19,333 bases of DNA. It comes from Candidatus Auribacterota bacterium. Lineage in GTDB: Bacteria > Auribacterota > UBA6266. The stretch's first letter is position 1, and each line of letters opens with the position of its first letter. Below the pieces are notes generated by a model. It saw only the letters and a list, made by a program, of their open reading frames with translations, was not told where the DNA came from and made no database searches. Both the position numbers and the translations under genes were made by a program. The stretch spans positions 1 through 19,333 of the forward strand of contig JAFGBE010000159.1 of assembly GCA_016933315.1 (NCBI GenBank), written 5' to 3'. Shown here in pieces: positions 1 to 7,739 of the stretch.

Positions 1-204
1 AATATGATTTTTTTCAGCCTCTTTTTTTAAAGGCAAATCGCCCTGCGCTCTCCCGTCAATTAAAGTCACAAGGGCCTGGGTAAATTCAGTTTCATTAACA
101 AAACGGCATATCCCCAGTATAACTCTTTCAGCTCCGAAAAGAGCACTGGAATACTGGTAGCTGTTTCTAAGATGCAGGATTTTAATTTTGCTATTTTTAG
201 GCAC
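1..204 (-). CDS. Glycosyltransferase, GT4-like, N-terminal fragment (cut by window edge)
   Basis: Only the first 68 codons are present; the rest lies beyond base 1. The reading starts at a GTG (202-204) that shares one base with the stop codon of the gene upstream (TAGTG). An AAGGGA site ends five bases before it. The product begins PKNSKIKILHLRNSYQYSSA and continues with a GAERV motif near residue 26. A beta strand ending in a short loop, followed by a (G)GAER helix start, is typical of the acceptor-binding N-terminal Rossmann domain of family 4 (retaining, GT-B) glycosyltransferases. It is the last visible gene of the EPS operon and probably adds a sugar to the lipid-linked repeat unit in the cytoplasm. 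Donor and acceptor cannot be inferred. The family call rests on a short stretch. Confidence 0.7.
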   Translation of the reverse strand, partial: MPKNSKIKILHLRNSYQYSSALFGAERVILGICRFVNETEFTQALVTLIDGRAQGDLPLKKEAEKNHI

Positions 205-1895
205 TAGTTTCCCTTTTCTTTTAAAATACAGGTAATTTTAGAAATCATGTTTCCGATCTCTTCTCGTCTATTCAGCAATAAGAGGTAATTTCTCGTATAT
301 TCGGTCAGGCTCGGGACAAGATCCGATACATCACAAAGTTTGACAGCTTCGGATATCAGATCAGAATATTCTCCGCCAGTATCACCCTTTTTTAATTCGG
401 CGATCTTTTCGGCTAAAATAAATAAATAATCATAGTCTTCGATGCCGTCTCTTATTATTTCCCATCTAACTGAATTGACAGGCCCATCCGCCCCCCAGTA
501 AACCAAAGAACCTTCTCCGTTGCAGTCTGCATAGGAAACAGGGTCCTTCCACACATCTTTTTCCCAATAATTAATGCACCAATATAATGTCCCCTGAGCT
601 CCGTTTTTAAACATTTGCCAGAATAATATCCTGTTTTCAGCCGCAGTATAATCAATTGCCCAAAAATTCGCATAAGGACGCCTTGTGCCACATGTCACAT
701 ACCACCAGACTTCATCGCCTTCTTGCCGGCGTTCTTCCAAAAATTGTTGATTGATTTTATCGGTATGCACAACCCATACATCTACATAGCCGGACAAGTC
801 CATATACCCATAGTTATTTTTATTATCCGGCTTTGACGTCGCATAACCAATCGTCACTAATCTTTTAATCTCCGGAGCAAGCTTGTTTATTTCCGATAAA
901 GTCTTTTTTAAAACGCTGAAATATTTAACATCAGGTTCATCTGCCAGATAAATATATCCCTTTGATAACCATCTTTTATCTTTGAGGTGCTGTTCTGTCC
1001 CCTGAAGAACTTGTTTTACAAACAGATATTTAGCAAAATCAGCCGGGATTTCAGACGGTTTTTGTTCCCCATATGTATAAGGTATTCCGCTCCAAAAAAC
1101 ATTAAATGAATTAATTCCATTCCGCACATAATATTCCATTTTTTCATCAAAATCCGCAAAGTCCATTTCAGCGTTGCCCCTAACCTCTTCTATAGACGGG
1201 CAAACATAATTGAGATTGCTCACCCTGTGCTCAAACATATTCTTCCAGTAAGTTTCTACCATATCCTTTAATGCTTCGCTGTCGAGAGATAATTTGTATC
1301 TTTTAGCTATGAACCCGGGCCATAATGCAAAAGCTGTTCTGAGCGTCGGGGTGCGGGGAAGGCAAAAATTCCACACGTTTAACTCAATTTCAATATTCTT
1401 AAATCTCTTTCCCCCAATCTCAATTGCAAGATTGCCTTTATACGTTCCCTCCTCTGTATATTCGGGAACAAATACGTTAAACCATAAAACAAATCTGGAT
1501 TTTCTATCAAGATGCAACCTGCTCCCGGTAACTTCAATTAAAGGATCGGGCCATTTCCCGGTGTCGCGCGAAAATCTTGCCACATCAATATATTCAACTG
1601 AGTAAGCTTTAATATTTGAATTTTTGATGATATTCCCTGCATCTAAAAATAAATCGGATATTGTGAATTTAAAATCAAAATCCTCGTCACAGGTATTTTC
1701 CAATACTATCTGGAATGACTCATATTCACTCTTCGCAGAAAACAACCGTATTTCGGGAAAGTCTTCAAATGCAATTTTCGTTTCGGGCCTTATTTTATCC
1801 GACCCATTAACAACTCCTATTTTTATATCCGAATAACAGATGCCTGAAACCAACAGACTCAATATCATCGCCAAGAAAGTTTTTCTATTCCCCAT
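204..1895 (-). CDS. Secreted GH123-like / DUF4091 glycoside hydrolase family protein
   Basis: The 563-residue product starts with a signal peptide (charged MGNRK, hydrophobic core about residues 7-20, likely cleavage near CYS), so it should act outside the inner membrane. An N-terminal beta-rich region (about 25-175) is followed by a TIM-barrel-like domain with YLADEPD at 316-322. An Asp-Glu pair at this place (D319, E320) matches the adjacent acidic residues used in substrate-assisted catalysis by GH123 beta-N-acetylgalactosaminidases. The late segment with GTLYWCINYWEK and RWEIIRDGIEDYDYLF is the DUF4091 hallmark. The ATG has GGAG seven bases upstream and overlaps the preceding polymerase gene by 11 bases, so translation is probably coupled. 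Inference: it trims or remodels an amino-sugar-containing polysaccharide made by this operon. Actual substrate is unknown, and many DUF4091 proteins are uncharacterised. Confidence 0.85.
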   Translation of the reverse strand: MGNRKTFLAMILSLLVSGICYSDIKIGVVNGSDKIRPETKIAFEDFPEIRLFSAKSEYESFQIVLENTCDEDFDFKFTISDLFLDAGNIIKNSNIKAYSVEYIDVARFSRDTGKWPDPLIEVTGSRLHLDRKSRFVLWFNVFVPEYTEEGTYKGNLAIEIGGKRFKNIEIELNVWNFCLPRTPTLRTAFALWPGFIAKRYKLSLDSEALKDMVETYWKNMFEHRVSNLNYVCPSIEEVRGNAEMDFADFDEKMEYYVRNGINSFNVFWSGIPYTYGEQKPSEIPADFAKYLFVKQVLQGTEQHLKDKRWLSKGYIYLADEPDVKYFSVLKKTLSEINKLAPEIKRLVTIGYATSKPDNKNNYGYMDLSGYVDVWVVHTDKINQQFLEERRQEGDEVWWYVTCGTRRPYANFWAIDYTAAENRILFWQMFKNGAQGTLYWCINYWEKDVWKDPVSYADCNGEGSLVYWGADGPVNSVRWEIIRDGIEDYDYLFILAEKIAELKKGDTGGEYSDLISEAVKLCDVSDLVPSLTEYTRNYLLLLNRREEIGNMISKITCILKEKGN

Positions 1896-3288
1896 TTGAC
1901 AACTCCATCAGCACTACTGAGATGCCTAATAATATCCAGAATATCAACGCTTCTATATGAGATGAAACCATATTCATAAGAGAAAAACCTATAATGCTGA
2001 TTTCAAAACCGGCAGATATATTCGAAAGGACTATATCCCCTTTCTTTTCAAACACAAAACTGCTTTTTCGAAAGTATTTCCAGCTGAAATAGATGAGAAG
2101 TATCAACATGGCCGCGGCAGGCACTCCGCTTTCAGCTGCAACATTCAAGTACAGGTTATGCGCATGCAAAAGCAAAAATTTTGTCTTTATGCCCGGCGAA
2201 GTAATGGCGTTATACACAAATTCTCTCTGGAACACACCCGGACCGACGCCTATAAAAGGATGGTGGACTATAGTATCCCCTGCAACAACCCAAGCATCAA
2301 ACCTCGACCTAATCGAAGCCTCCCTCGTTTCCGTGATTGTCTGCATACGGTCCTTATACTCATCGGGGAGGAAAGGCATAAGAACAAATATGAATGTAGC
2401 AAGAATAACAACGGCAATTATAAGAGCAACAAATGCATTTAATCTTCTGAACATAAACCTTTTAACAGCCAGAAAACTGACAAACACCAGAGCAAGCATT
2501 CCGGCTCTTGAATATGTAAGTATGATGCCTGTCGCTATAACTGAAAAAAACATAAAAACAATACTTTTGATCACTATTTTCCTGCTGCATTTAAAAAGGC
2601 CTATTAATACGGGTATCAAAAAGACAAGTTCGGCGGCCAATGTATTTGGATTTTCGGTTAAACCCATCACCCTCACGGAAGTCCCTTCCCTTAAGCCAAT
2701 GCCCAGGCCGTATTGGATAATACCTACCGATGCCGAAACAGAACCCAGAACAAATAAAAACCATACAAGGAATATCAATTGAAACCGGGTTTTCACTATA
2801 TTAGCAACCGCAAAGTATAAAACTACTGCTTTGCTTACAATTTCGATAAATAATGGGAAACTATAATCAAATTCCATAAAAGTAGAGGCAAAAAACAAGA
2901 GGCTGAACAGCACAATTATTAAATTTTGAGGAGCTTTAACCAATTTAAAATCACGATAAACTATCGTGTGAAACCCCCAGATGAATATGACGCCGAACGC
3001 AAGATTTCTCGCTATATGGAAATCCTGAAGCGCCGGGAATAATACTGTCGGGTGGAGATATGCCCCCGCTATAAATATAAGTGTACCTATATATAAATTA
3101 AAGAAAACAGCAATTGAAAAGCAAAATCCAAAAAACAGGAAAGCTGTTATGTACCATGGGAATATCAGCAAACCAGCGCTGATAATTAAAAAGAAAATAA
3201 CGCCAAATACTTTCAGAATGGCAGGAAACCCTATCAAAGGTCGCTCTTCATGTAAAACATCGGAATATATATTGTCGCGATCTTCCAT
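1885..3288 (-). CDS. O-antigen polymerase/ligase-like membrane protein (Wzy_C family)
   Basis: A 467-residue polytopic membrane protein with about ten or more hydrophobic segments. It would join lipid-linked repeat units, or ligate finished polymer, on the periplasmic face. Family signs, in order: RVMGLTENPNTLA (about 206-218), the TYSRAGMLAL motif on a membrane helix (about 258-267), then a large periplasmic loop with GVGPGVFQ (about 347-354) and HAHNLYLN (about 375-382). This is the usual layout of the Wzy_C/O-antigen ligase (WaaL/RfaL) family. I chose the ATG at 3286-3288, one base after the upstream stop, because a longer reading to 3387 would sit wholly inside the glycosyltransferase gene. 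In a cluster with a flippase and a Wzz protein, a Wzy polymerase is the more likely role. Sequence alone does not separate polymerase from ligase. Confidence 0.88.
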   Translation of the reverse strand: MEDRDNIYSDVLHEERPLIGFPAILKVFGVIFFLIISAGLLIFPWYITAFLFFGFCFSIAVFFNLYIGTLIFIAGAYLHPTVLFPALQDFHIARNLAFGVIFIWGFHTIVYRDFKLVKAPQNLIIVLFSLLFFASTFMEFDYSFPLFIEIVSKAVVLYFAVANIVKTRFQLIFLVWFLFVLGSVSASVGIIQYGLGIGLREGTSVRVMGLTENPNTLAAELVFLIPVLIGLFKCSRKIVIKSIVFMFFSVIATGIILTYSRAGMLALVFVSFLAVKRFMFRRLNAFVALIIAVVILATFIFVLMPFLPDEYKDRMQTITETREASIRSRFDAWVVAGDTIVHHPFIGVGPGVFQREFVYNAITSPGIKTKFLLLHAHNLYLNVAAESGVPAAAMLILLIYFSWKYFRKSSFVFEKKGDIVLSNISAGFEISIIGFSLMNMVSSHIEALIFWILLGISVVLMELSNGE

Positions 3289-3289
3289 A

Positions 3290-4414
3290 TCAATTAATCC
3301 CGTATAATTTGAATATTTCGCTGATGTTCCTGTCCAGGTTGAAGTTATCCTCAACCGACGGCCTCGCATTAGATTTGAGGGAGTCAAATATCAATCTGTT
3401 ATCCATAAGATTTCGCACTGCGGATGCAATTGCCTCAGGATCTCCCGATTTTATGAACAACCCATTCTTGCTTTCTTCAATGATTTCACGCAGCCCCCCT
3501 ATTTCACTGGCTATAACAGGTTTCCCACATGCCAATGCCTCAAGCGCCCCATAAGACAAACCTTCCATCATAGATGGGATAACCACCACATCAATTGCTG
3601 CCAACACCTGATGCACATTATCTATAAATTCGGTACAAATCACCTTATCGGTAATCCCTAATTCGCCTATTCTTTTATTAATATACGCCGCAAAAGGACC
3701 CTGTTTAGCCCCAACAAGCAGCCACTTTAAACTATTCCGTTTAATTAAGGGAATCGATTCAATTAAATATTGCAGCCCTTTTTCTTCTCTTGCTTCAGAT
3801 ACGCTTCCGACAACAAAATCATTCCTGGAAAGGCCGTATTTATCGCGAATAGCTAACTGCAATTGATCGCCGGCGGGAATGTCATATAAGTTCAGGTCAA
3901 TCCCGTTATATACAACATGAATTCTTTTTTCATCCATTCCCTTATCTGAAATATCTTTTTCGACTGATTTAGAAATCGCAATAATGCATTTGGCTTTTTT
4001 TGATGCGATTTTGAAAACTATCTTCCTCAAAAACGGCATCCTGCTGCCGGCGAAATTATGCTGGTGCCATATATAATACGGCGCGGGATTAATTAATTGT
4101 GCCCAAATCGATGTGAAATTTGCAAAGTCAAAATGTGAATGAAGGATATCCGGGCCGAATCTTTTGATAACCCTTGAAAGTTTTATTATGTAGATCGGGT
4201 CAACACGGCTTGTGAATTTTAAAACACCAATTTCCCCGCCGTTCCCGGCCACCATTGTTTTAAACTGTTCACATGGTTCTTCAGGAAATAACACTTTAAA
4301 CATTATCTTCCTGTTTTTGCATTCCTTGCTGAAATTTACCATTAAACGCTCAAATGAACCAATCTTGCTGGGGGAATAGCCTACAAACCATAATATTTTC
4401 TTTATATTTATCAA
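3290..4414 (-). CDS. Glycosyltransferase family 4
   Basis: A GT-B fold retaining glycosyltransferase of about 374 residues, expected to be cytoplasmic or peripheral on the inner membrane. The N-terminal Rossmann domain starts KKILWFVGYSPSKIGSFER and has DILHSHFDFA near 90-99. The C-terminal donor-binding domain carries VVGSVSEAREEKG and the EX7E-type motif EGLSYGALE (E284 and E292), followed by ACGKPVIAS, all classic for GT4. Start choice is uncertain. The TTG at 4412-4414 lies 12 bases after an AGGAGG that overlaps the end of the upstream gene. A TTG at 4433-4435 would add seven residues but lacks a good ribosome site. It is separated from the downstream polymerase gene by one base. It probably transfers a nucleotide-sugar residue during repeat-unit assembly; the sugar cannot be predicted. 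Confidence 0.9.
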   Translation of the reverse strand: MINIKKILWFVGYSPSKIGSFERLMVNFSKECKNRKIMFKVLFPEEPCEQFKTMVAGNGGEIGVLKFTSRVDPIYIIKLSRVIKRFGPDILHSHFDFANFTSIWAQLINPAPYYIWHQHNFAGSRMPFLRKIVFKIASKKAKCIIAISKSVEKDISDKGMDEKRIHVVYNGIDLNLYDIPAGDQLQLAIRDKYGLSRNDFVVGSVSEAREEKGLQYLIESIPLIKRNSLKWLLVGAKQGPFAAYINKRIGELGITDKVICTEFIDNVHQVLAAIDVVVIPSMMEGLSYGALEALACGKPVIASEIGGLREIIEESKNGLFIKSGDPEAIASAVRNLMDNRLIFDSLKSNARPSVEDNFNLDRNISEIFKLYGIN

Positions 4415-4421
4415 TGCTCTG

Positions 4422-5348
4422 TTAGCCCTCCTCAAATACCAATGCTTTTACCAAAAGCCAGTGATTCTTTATCCTGGGAAGAAACTTTCTTTTGCCCTTA
4501 CCTAACAAACAGGTTGACAAGACCACTATTTTCAACAAGGAAATAAGAATAACAAAAATTTTATAGATATATGCAATCGCATAACCATATATCTTTTTTA
4601 GAATCACATATCCGCTGATATAGGAATGGATCGCAATCCCATAATTTTTACCGGTGCTTTTCTCTCCGAGATGTACAATATGGGCTTCCGGATAATAAAA
4701 TACATCATATCCATTGTCTTTCATCCTTATACATAGTTCAATATCTTCTGCATACATAAAGAAGTCTTCATCAAAAAATCCAGCCTTATTAATAGCTTCT
4801 CTACGCAACATCATACAACAACCGGAAACACATTCTACCTTACTTGGCTTGCTGTAATCAAAATCCGTTAACGGCAGTTCCCTGATATTCTTCTTCCTTG
4901 GATATAATATCTTTAATGACTCTGAGTAGAGCGTGGGCGTTTTAATCACGGATGTGCATATAGATCCGTTTCCATCTAACACTTTAGGAGCTGCTATCCC
5001 AATTTCAGGCTTTATCTGCATAAATTTCAACATCTTTAATAATGAGTCATCCTGCAAGACAGTATCCGGGTTCAGGCATGAGATATATTCACCAGTGCTC
5101 AAGTTAAAACCTTGATTATTCGCAGATCCAAAACCTAAGTTCTGTTTATTTTCTATTGTTCGGACAAACGGATATTTCCCCTTCAAAAAGGAAAGGCTTC
5201 CGTCCCCTGAATTATTGTCCACAACAATAATTTCTGTTGTAGACTTGTCATAAATATACCTACAAATGGAGTCTACGCAGGTAATTAAATATCTTCCGGC
5301 ATTCCAGTTGACAATTATCACAGACAGATTTTTCATAGACAATTTCAT
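4422..5348 (-). CDS. Glycosyltransferase family 2 (WbbL/rhamnosyltransferase-like)
   Basis: A 308-residue GT-A fold inverting transferase. It begins LSVIIVNWNAGRYL (8-21), then IIVVDNNSGDGS (40-51), the NLGFGSANNQG segment (70-80) and the metal-binding region CLNPDTVL (91-98). VSGCCMMLRREA (174-185) and the acceptor/base region DEDFFMYAEDIELCIR (193-208) follow. These match the WbbL-like GT2 subgroup that often uses dTDP-rhamnose, though the donor is not provable here. A hydrophobic segment at about 257-282 suggests membrane association at the C-terminus. The AGGAGG covering its last codons probably serves the next gene. It sits 18 bases after the flippase gene, with no clear Shine-Dalgarno before its ATG; a second in-frame ATG lies four codons in. 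Confidence 0.92.
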   Translation of the reverse strand: MKLSMKNLSVIIVNWNAGRYLITCVDSICRYIYDKSTTEIIVVDNNSGDGSLSFLKGKYPFVRTIENKQNLGFGSANNQGFNLSTGEYISCLNPDTVLQDDSLLKMLKFMQIKPEIGIAAPKVLDGNGSICTSVIKTPTLYSESLKILYPRKKNIRELPLTDFDYSKPSKVECVSGCCMMLRREAINKAGFFDEDFFMYAEDIELCIRMKDNGYDVFYYPEAHIVHLGEKSTGKNYGIAIHSYISGYVILKKIYGYAIAYIYKIFVILISLLKIVVLSTCLLGKGKRKFLPRIKNHWLLVKALVFEEG

Positions 5349-5366
5349 TCAAATTAATATTATGAA

Positions 5367-6791
5367 TCAACGAATTATACTAGCTATTATCCTTTTATCT
5401 TCTTCATCCAAGACTTTAAGGAAATAAAGGAAAACCATATAAGTTAACACACCGATAAAAACCAGCAAGAATAAGTTAATAAAATTCAAGAGATGGATTA
5501 CAAAACCCATTATGCCAGCCGCTATTAATGGCATAATGAAAGTGTTTTTGTAATTTATACATACCTGCATATGCCTGGCTACAATAAAAAAACATAATAC
5601 GACATTGATTATTTCTGCAAGTAAGGTAGCTATTGAAGCCCCAATATAACTATAGCGCGGGATGAGATACAAATTTAACGAAATGTTTACAAGAGTACAT
5701 ACTAACATAATCACACTTGCTTTCAGCTGCATATTAAAAGCATAAAGCACCTGCATGTTTATAGAGTTAACAAATATCCAGGGTAAAGTAACAACCAGTA
5801 TTTTAAGCGCCGATCCTGAGTTGTAATACTCTGTAGAATAAAAAAGCTCAATAAACCTGTCTGCAAGAAATAATGTCCCAACAGTAATAGGTATACTTAT
5901 AACAAATAAATATTTAACTGACTTCTGCCACCTAAATGACAATAGATCCTGGGACTTCCCGGCATCTCTGGATAACGAGGGATATATAGCCAGGTTATAT
6001 GCTCCCGCAATAAAAATTAAAGCGGCTACCAAATTATAGGCTGCGCTATACCATCCGACGACCTGGTCGTTTTTTAATAAAGACAGCATTACTATATCAA
6101 TCTTAAAATAAATTATTGCTATCGCGGATATAAGAGCAAAAGAAGATGCATCTCTCAGCAAACTCTTGCATAAGCCCATATCAAACCTAAAAGAGAAAGT
6201 GCTTAGTCGAAGTCTATAAATAAACACACTTAATATAAGCCTGAATATTTCGCTGAGCAGAATAAGAAAAACTATTGATACGATTCCCTTTTTAAAGAAC
6301 ACCGCAAGAAGGAGAAGGATTACCAAGAATATCTTTGTTGCAAGAAGGCTAAATGCTTTTAATTCAAGCTTCTCGTGAGCGTTAAAAATACTGCCGAAAG
6401 AATCGGCAATTGCCATAATAAATACAATAAACCCCGCAAAGTATAAACAATGATTAACTGACTCTGGCTTCCCTATTATCTTTATTACACCAACAAGCAC
6501 TATGAAACTGAAAACAGCCATTAGAATTTTTAAAAACAACAAGTTAAAAAGATACAGTCCGGTCCTTTCTATGTTTTTAGATATTTCGCGCACGGCAAGA
6601 GTATCCAAACCAAAAACAGCCAGGACATTAAACAACATGACCATTGTTAACACAAAAGAGTACTCTCCAAAAACATAATCCCCTAAATACCTGGCCAGTA
6701 CCACCGTCAGAAATAAAGATAAAACTTTATTTATAGATTCTACAATTATCATTATTGCTGAATTTTTAGCTATTTTCTTTATATTATTCAT
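5367..6791 (-). CDS. Polysaccharide flippase, Wzx/RfbX-like (MOP superfamily)
   Basis: A 474-residue, strongly hydrophobic protein with about 12-14 membrane segments. The opening, NNIKKIAKNSAIMIIVESIN then LARYLGDYVFGEYSF and an FGLDTLAVREIS loop, is the standard start of oligosaccharide flippases in the MATE/MOP superfamily. Mid-protein YSAAYNLVAALIFIAGAYN and SRDAGKSQD also fit the family. Its job would be to move undecaprenyl-pyrophosphate-linked repeat units across the inner membrane for polymerisation by the neighbouring Wzy_C protein. It follows the kinase gene after 92 bases, the longest gap inside the operon, and its ATG has no recognisable Shine-Dalgarno sequence. Expression may therefore differ from that of the first three genes. 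The flippase call is firm; substrate is unknown. Confidence 0.92.
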   Translation of the reverse strand: MNNIKKIAKNSAIMIIVESINKVLSLFLTVVLARYLGDYVFGEYSFVLTMVMLFNVLAVFGLDTLAVREISKNIERTGLYLFNLLFLKILMAVFSFIVLVGVIKIIGKPESVNHCLYFAGFIVFIMAIADSFGSIFNAHEKLELKAFSLLATKIFLVILLLLAVFFKKGIVSIVFLILLSEIFRLILSVFIYRLRLSTFSFRFDMGLCKSLLRDASSFALISAIAIIYFKIDIVMLSLLKNDQVVGWYSAAYNLVAALIFIAGAYNLAIYPSLSRDAGKSQDLLSFRWQKSVKYLFVISIPITVGTLFLADRFIELFYSTEYYNSGSALKILVVTLPWIFVNSINMQVLYAFNMQLKASVIMLVCTLVNISLNLYLIPRYSYIGASIATLLAEIINVVLCFFIVARHMQVCINYKNTFIMPLIAAGIMGFVIHLLNFINLFLLVFIGVLTYMVFLYFLKVLDEEDKRIIASIIR

Positions 6792-6816
6792 AGTGGTTAT
6801 ATTTTTAATGCAAATA

Positions 6817-6853
6817 ATAAAAAAACCAAATATCCTTTTTCAGATTTTGGTTT
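6817..6853 (-). terminator. Weak terminator-like or attenuator hairpin between kinase and flippase genes
   Basis: Read on the minus strand, AAACCAAA (6853-6846) can pair with TTTGGTTT (6830-6823), enclosing a 15-base loop. The distal arm runs directly into a seven-T tract (6825-6819), then ATT. The stem has only two G-C pairs, so termination would be inefficient. It lies in the only sizeable gap within the operon and could lower expression of the flippase and transferase genes relative to the secretin/Wzz/kinase block. Chance is a fair alternative in AT-rich DNA. Confidence 0.3.
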
Positions 6854-6883
6854 CAGAAAGAAAAAATAATTTATCTTCTCTCA

Positions 6884-7723
6884 TTATAAATGACGATGTA
6901 TATATTCAGGAATATAATATTCCACTCCGGTCAGAAGACATCCCAAAATATTTGCACCAACCTCCTGAAGGATAGATTCTGTTCTTTGAACAACTTCCCT
7001 GCGGACCCTTCCACTTTGAATAACCAGCAACACTCCGTCAACAAGAGGCGCCAGTATCCTCGGGTCTGCGTAAGGTATCACTGCAGGAGTATCTAAGATT
7101 ATAATATCAAATTGTTTTTTTATCTCTTCAAGGAGGCTTTTCATTCTCTCCGATGCGAATACCTGTGCAGGATTGGAATATATTTCTCCGGCAGGTATCA
7201 TACTTAACTTATCTATACCTGTTTCAAGAATCTCCACACTGAAAGGGATATCCTCTCTCAATATATCGCTTAATCCCTTTTTAATATTTATGCCCAATAA
7301 AGTATTAATCCCGGGATTCCTTATGTTACAGTCCATTATCAAGGTCTTTTTCTTGTAGTTTTTCGCCAGAATTATGCTCATATTAAGAGCTGTTATCGAT
7401 TTTCCCTCTCCCTCTCTTGAACTTGTCAAAGCTATTGTTTTGAGCACTTTGCCGGATTCTTCCTGAATGGATAGAATCTGCGTTAAAAGGGCCCTGTAGT
7501 CTTCAAGTATTTTGCCGTTATCCTCATAATAAGCAACTATCCTGGGGTCAACTATTTTAGCCCTATTAACTGTCGCCTTCGGCGGAATGGGAGCGGGCGT
7601 GGAAGGCTGTTTTTTATATTCTACCGAATCACAAAAGCCCGGCTTTGAAGAAGGAATCCCGATTTCAAAAGCATCCTTTTTCTTCTCCGCTGCTTTCTTT
7701 AACGCATCTCCAATATTATCCAT
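6884..7723 (-). CDS. CpsD/CapB-family tyrosine autokinase (BY-kinase, cytoplasmic half)
   Basis: A 279-residue cytoplasmic P-loop kinase that would autophosphorylate on tyrosine and work with the adjacent Wzz-type protein to control polymer length and export. The N-terminal IGDALKKAAEKKK resembles the start of kinases in exosortase-linked EPS loci. The ATPase core shows Walker A SSREGEGKS (101-109), Walker A' LIMDCN (128-133) and Walker B IIILDTP (207-213). The C-terminus holds only three tyrosines, in YYIPEY, a short version of the usual tyrosine cluster. I chose the ATG at 7721-7723: it has AGAGAG nine bases upstream and lies 16 bases after the Wzz stop. A longer reading to 7768 would overlap the Wzz gene and adds no family sequence. 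Kinase and membrane activator are separate genes, as in Gram-positive CpsC/CpsD pairs. Confidence 0.9.
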   Translation of the reverse strand: MDNIGDALKKAAEKKKDAFEIGIPSSKPGFCDSVEYKKQPSTPAPIPPKATVNRAKIVDPRIVAYYEDNGKILEDYRALLTQILSIQEESGKVLKTIALTSSREGEGKSITALNMSIILAKNYKKKTLIMDCNIRNPGINTLLGINIKKGLSDILREDIPFSVEILETGIDKLSMIPAGEIYSNPAQVFASERMKSLLEEIKKQFDIIILDTPAVIPYADPRILAPLVDGVLLVIQSGRVRREVVQRTESILQEVGANILGCLLTGVEYYIPEYIHRHL

Positions 7724-7739
7724 TATTTTATGCTCTCTT

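Noticed and set aside
2093..2782. A 229-codon open frame on the plus strand inside the polymerase gene
   Set aside because: It is the antisense of a clear membrane protein gene and shows no recognisable domain or ribosome site.
3289..3387. Longer N-terminus for the polymerase gene
   Set aside because: The extra 33 residues would be encoded wholly within the preceding glycosyltransferase gene and are not hydrophobic or family-like; the ATG one base after that gene's stop is better.
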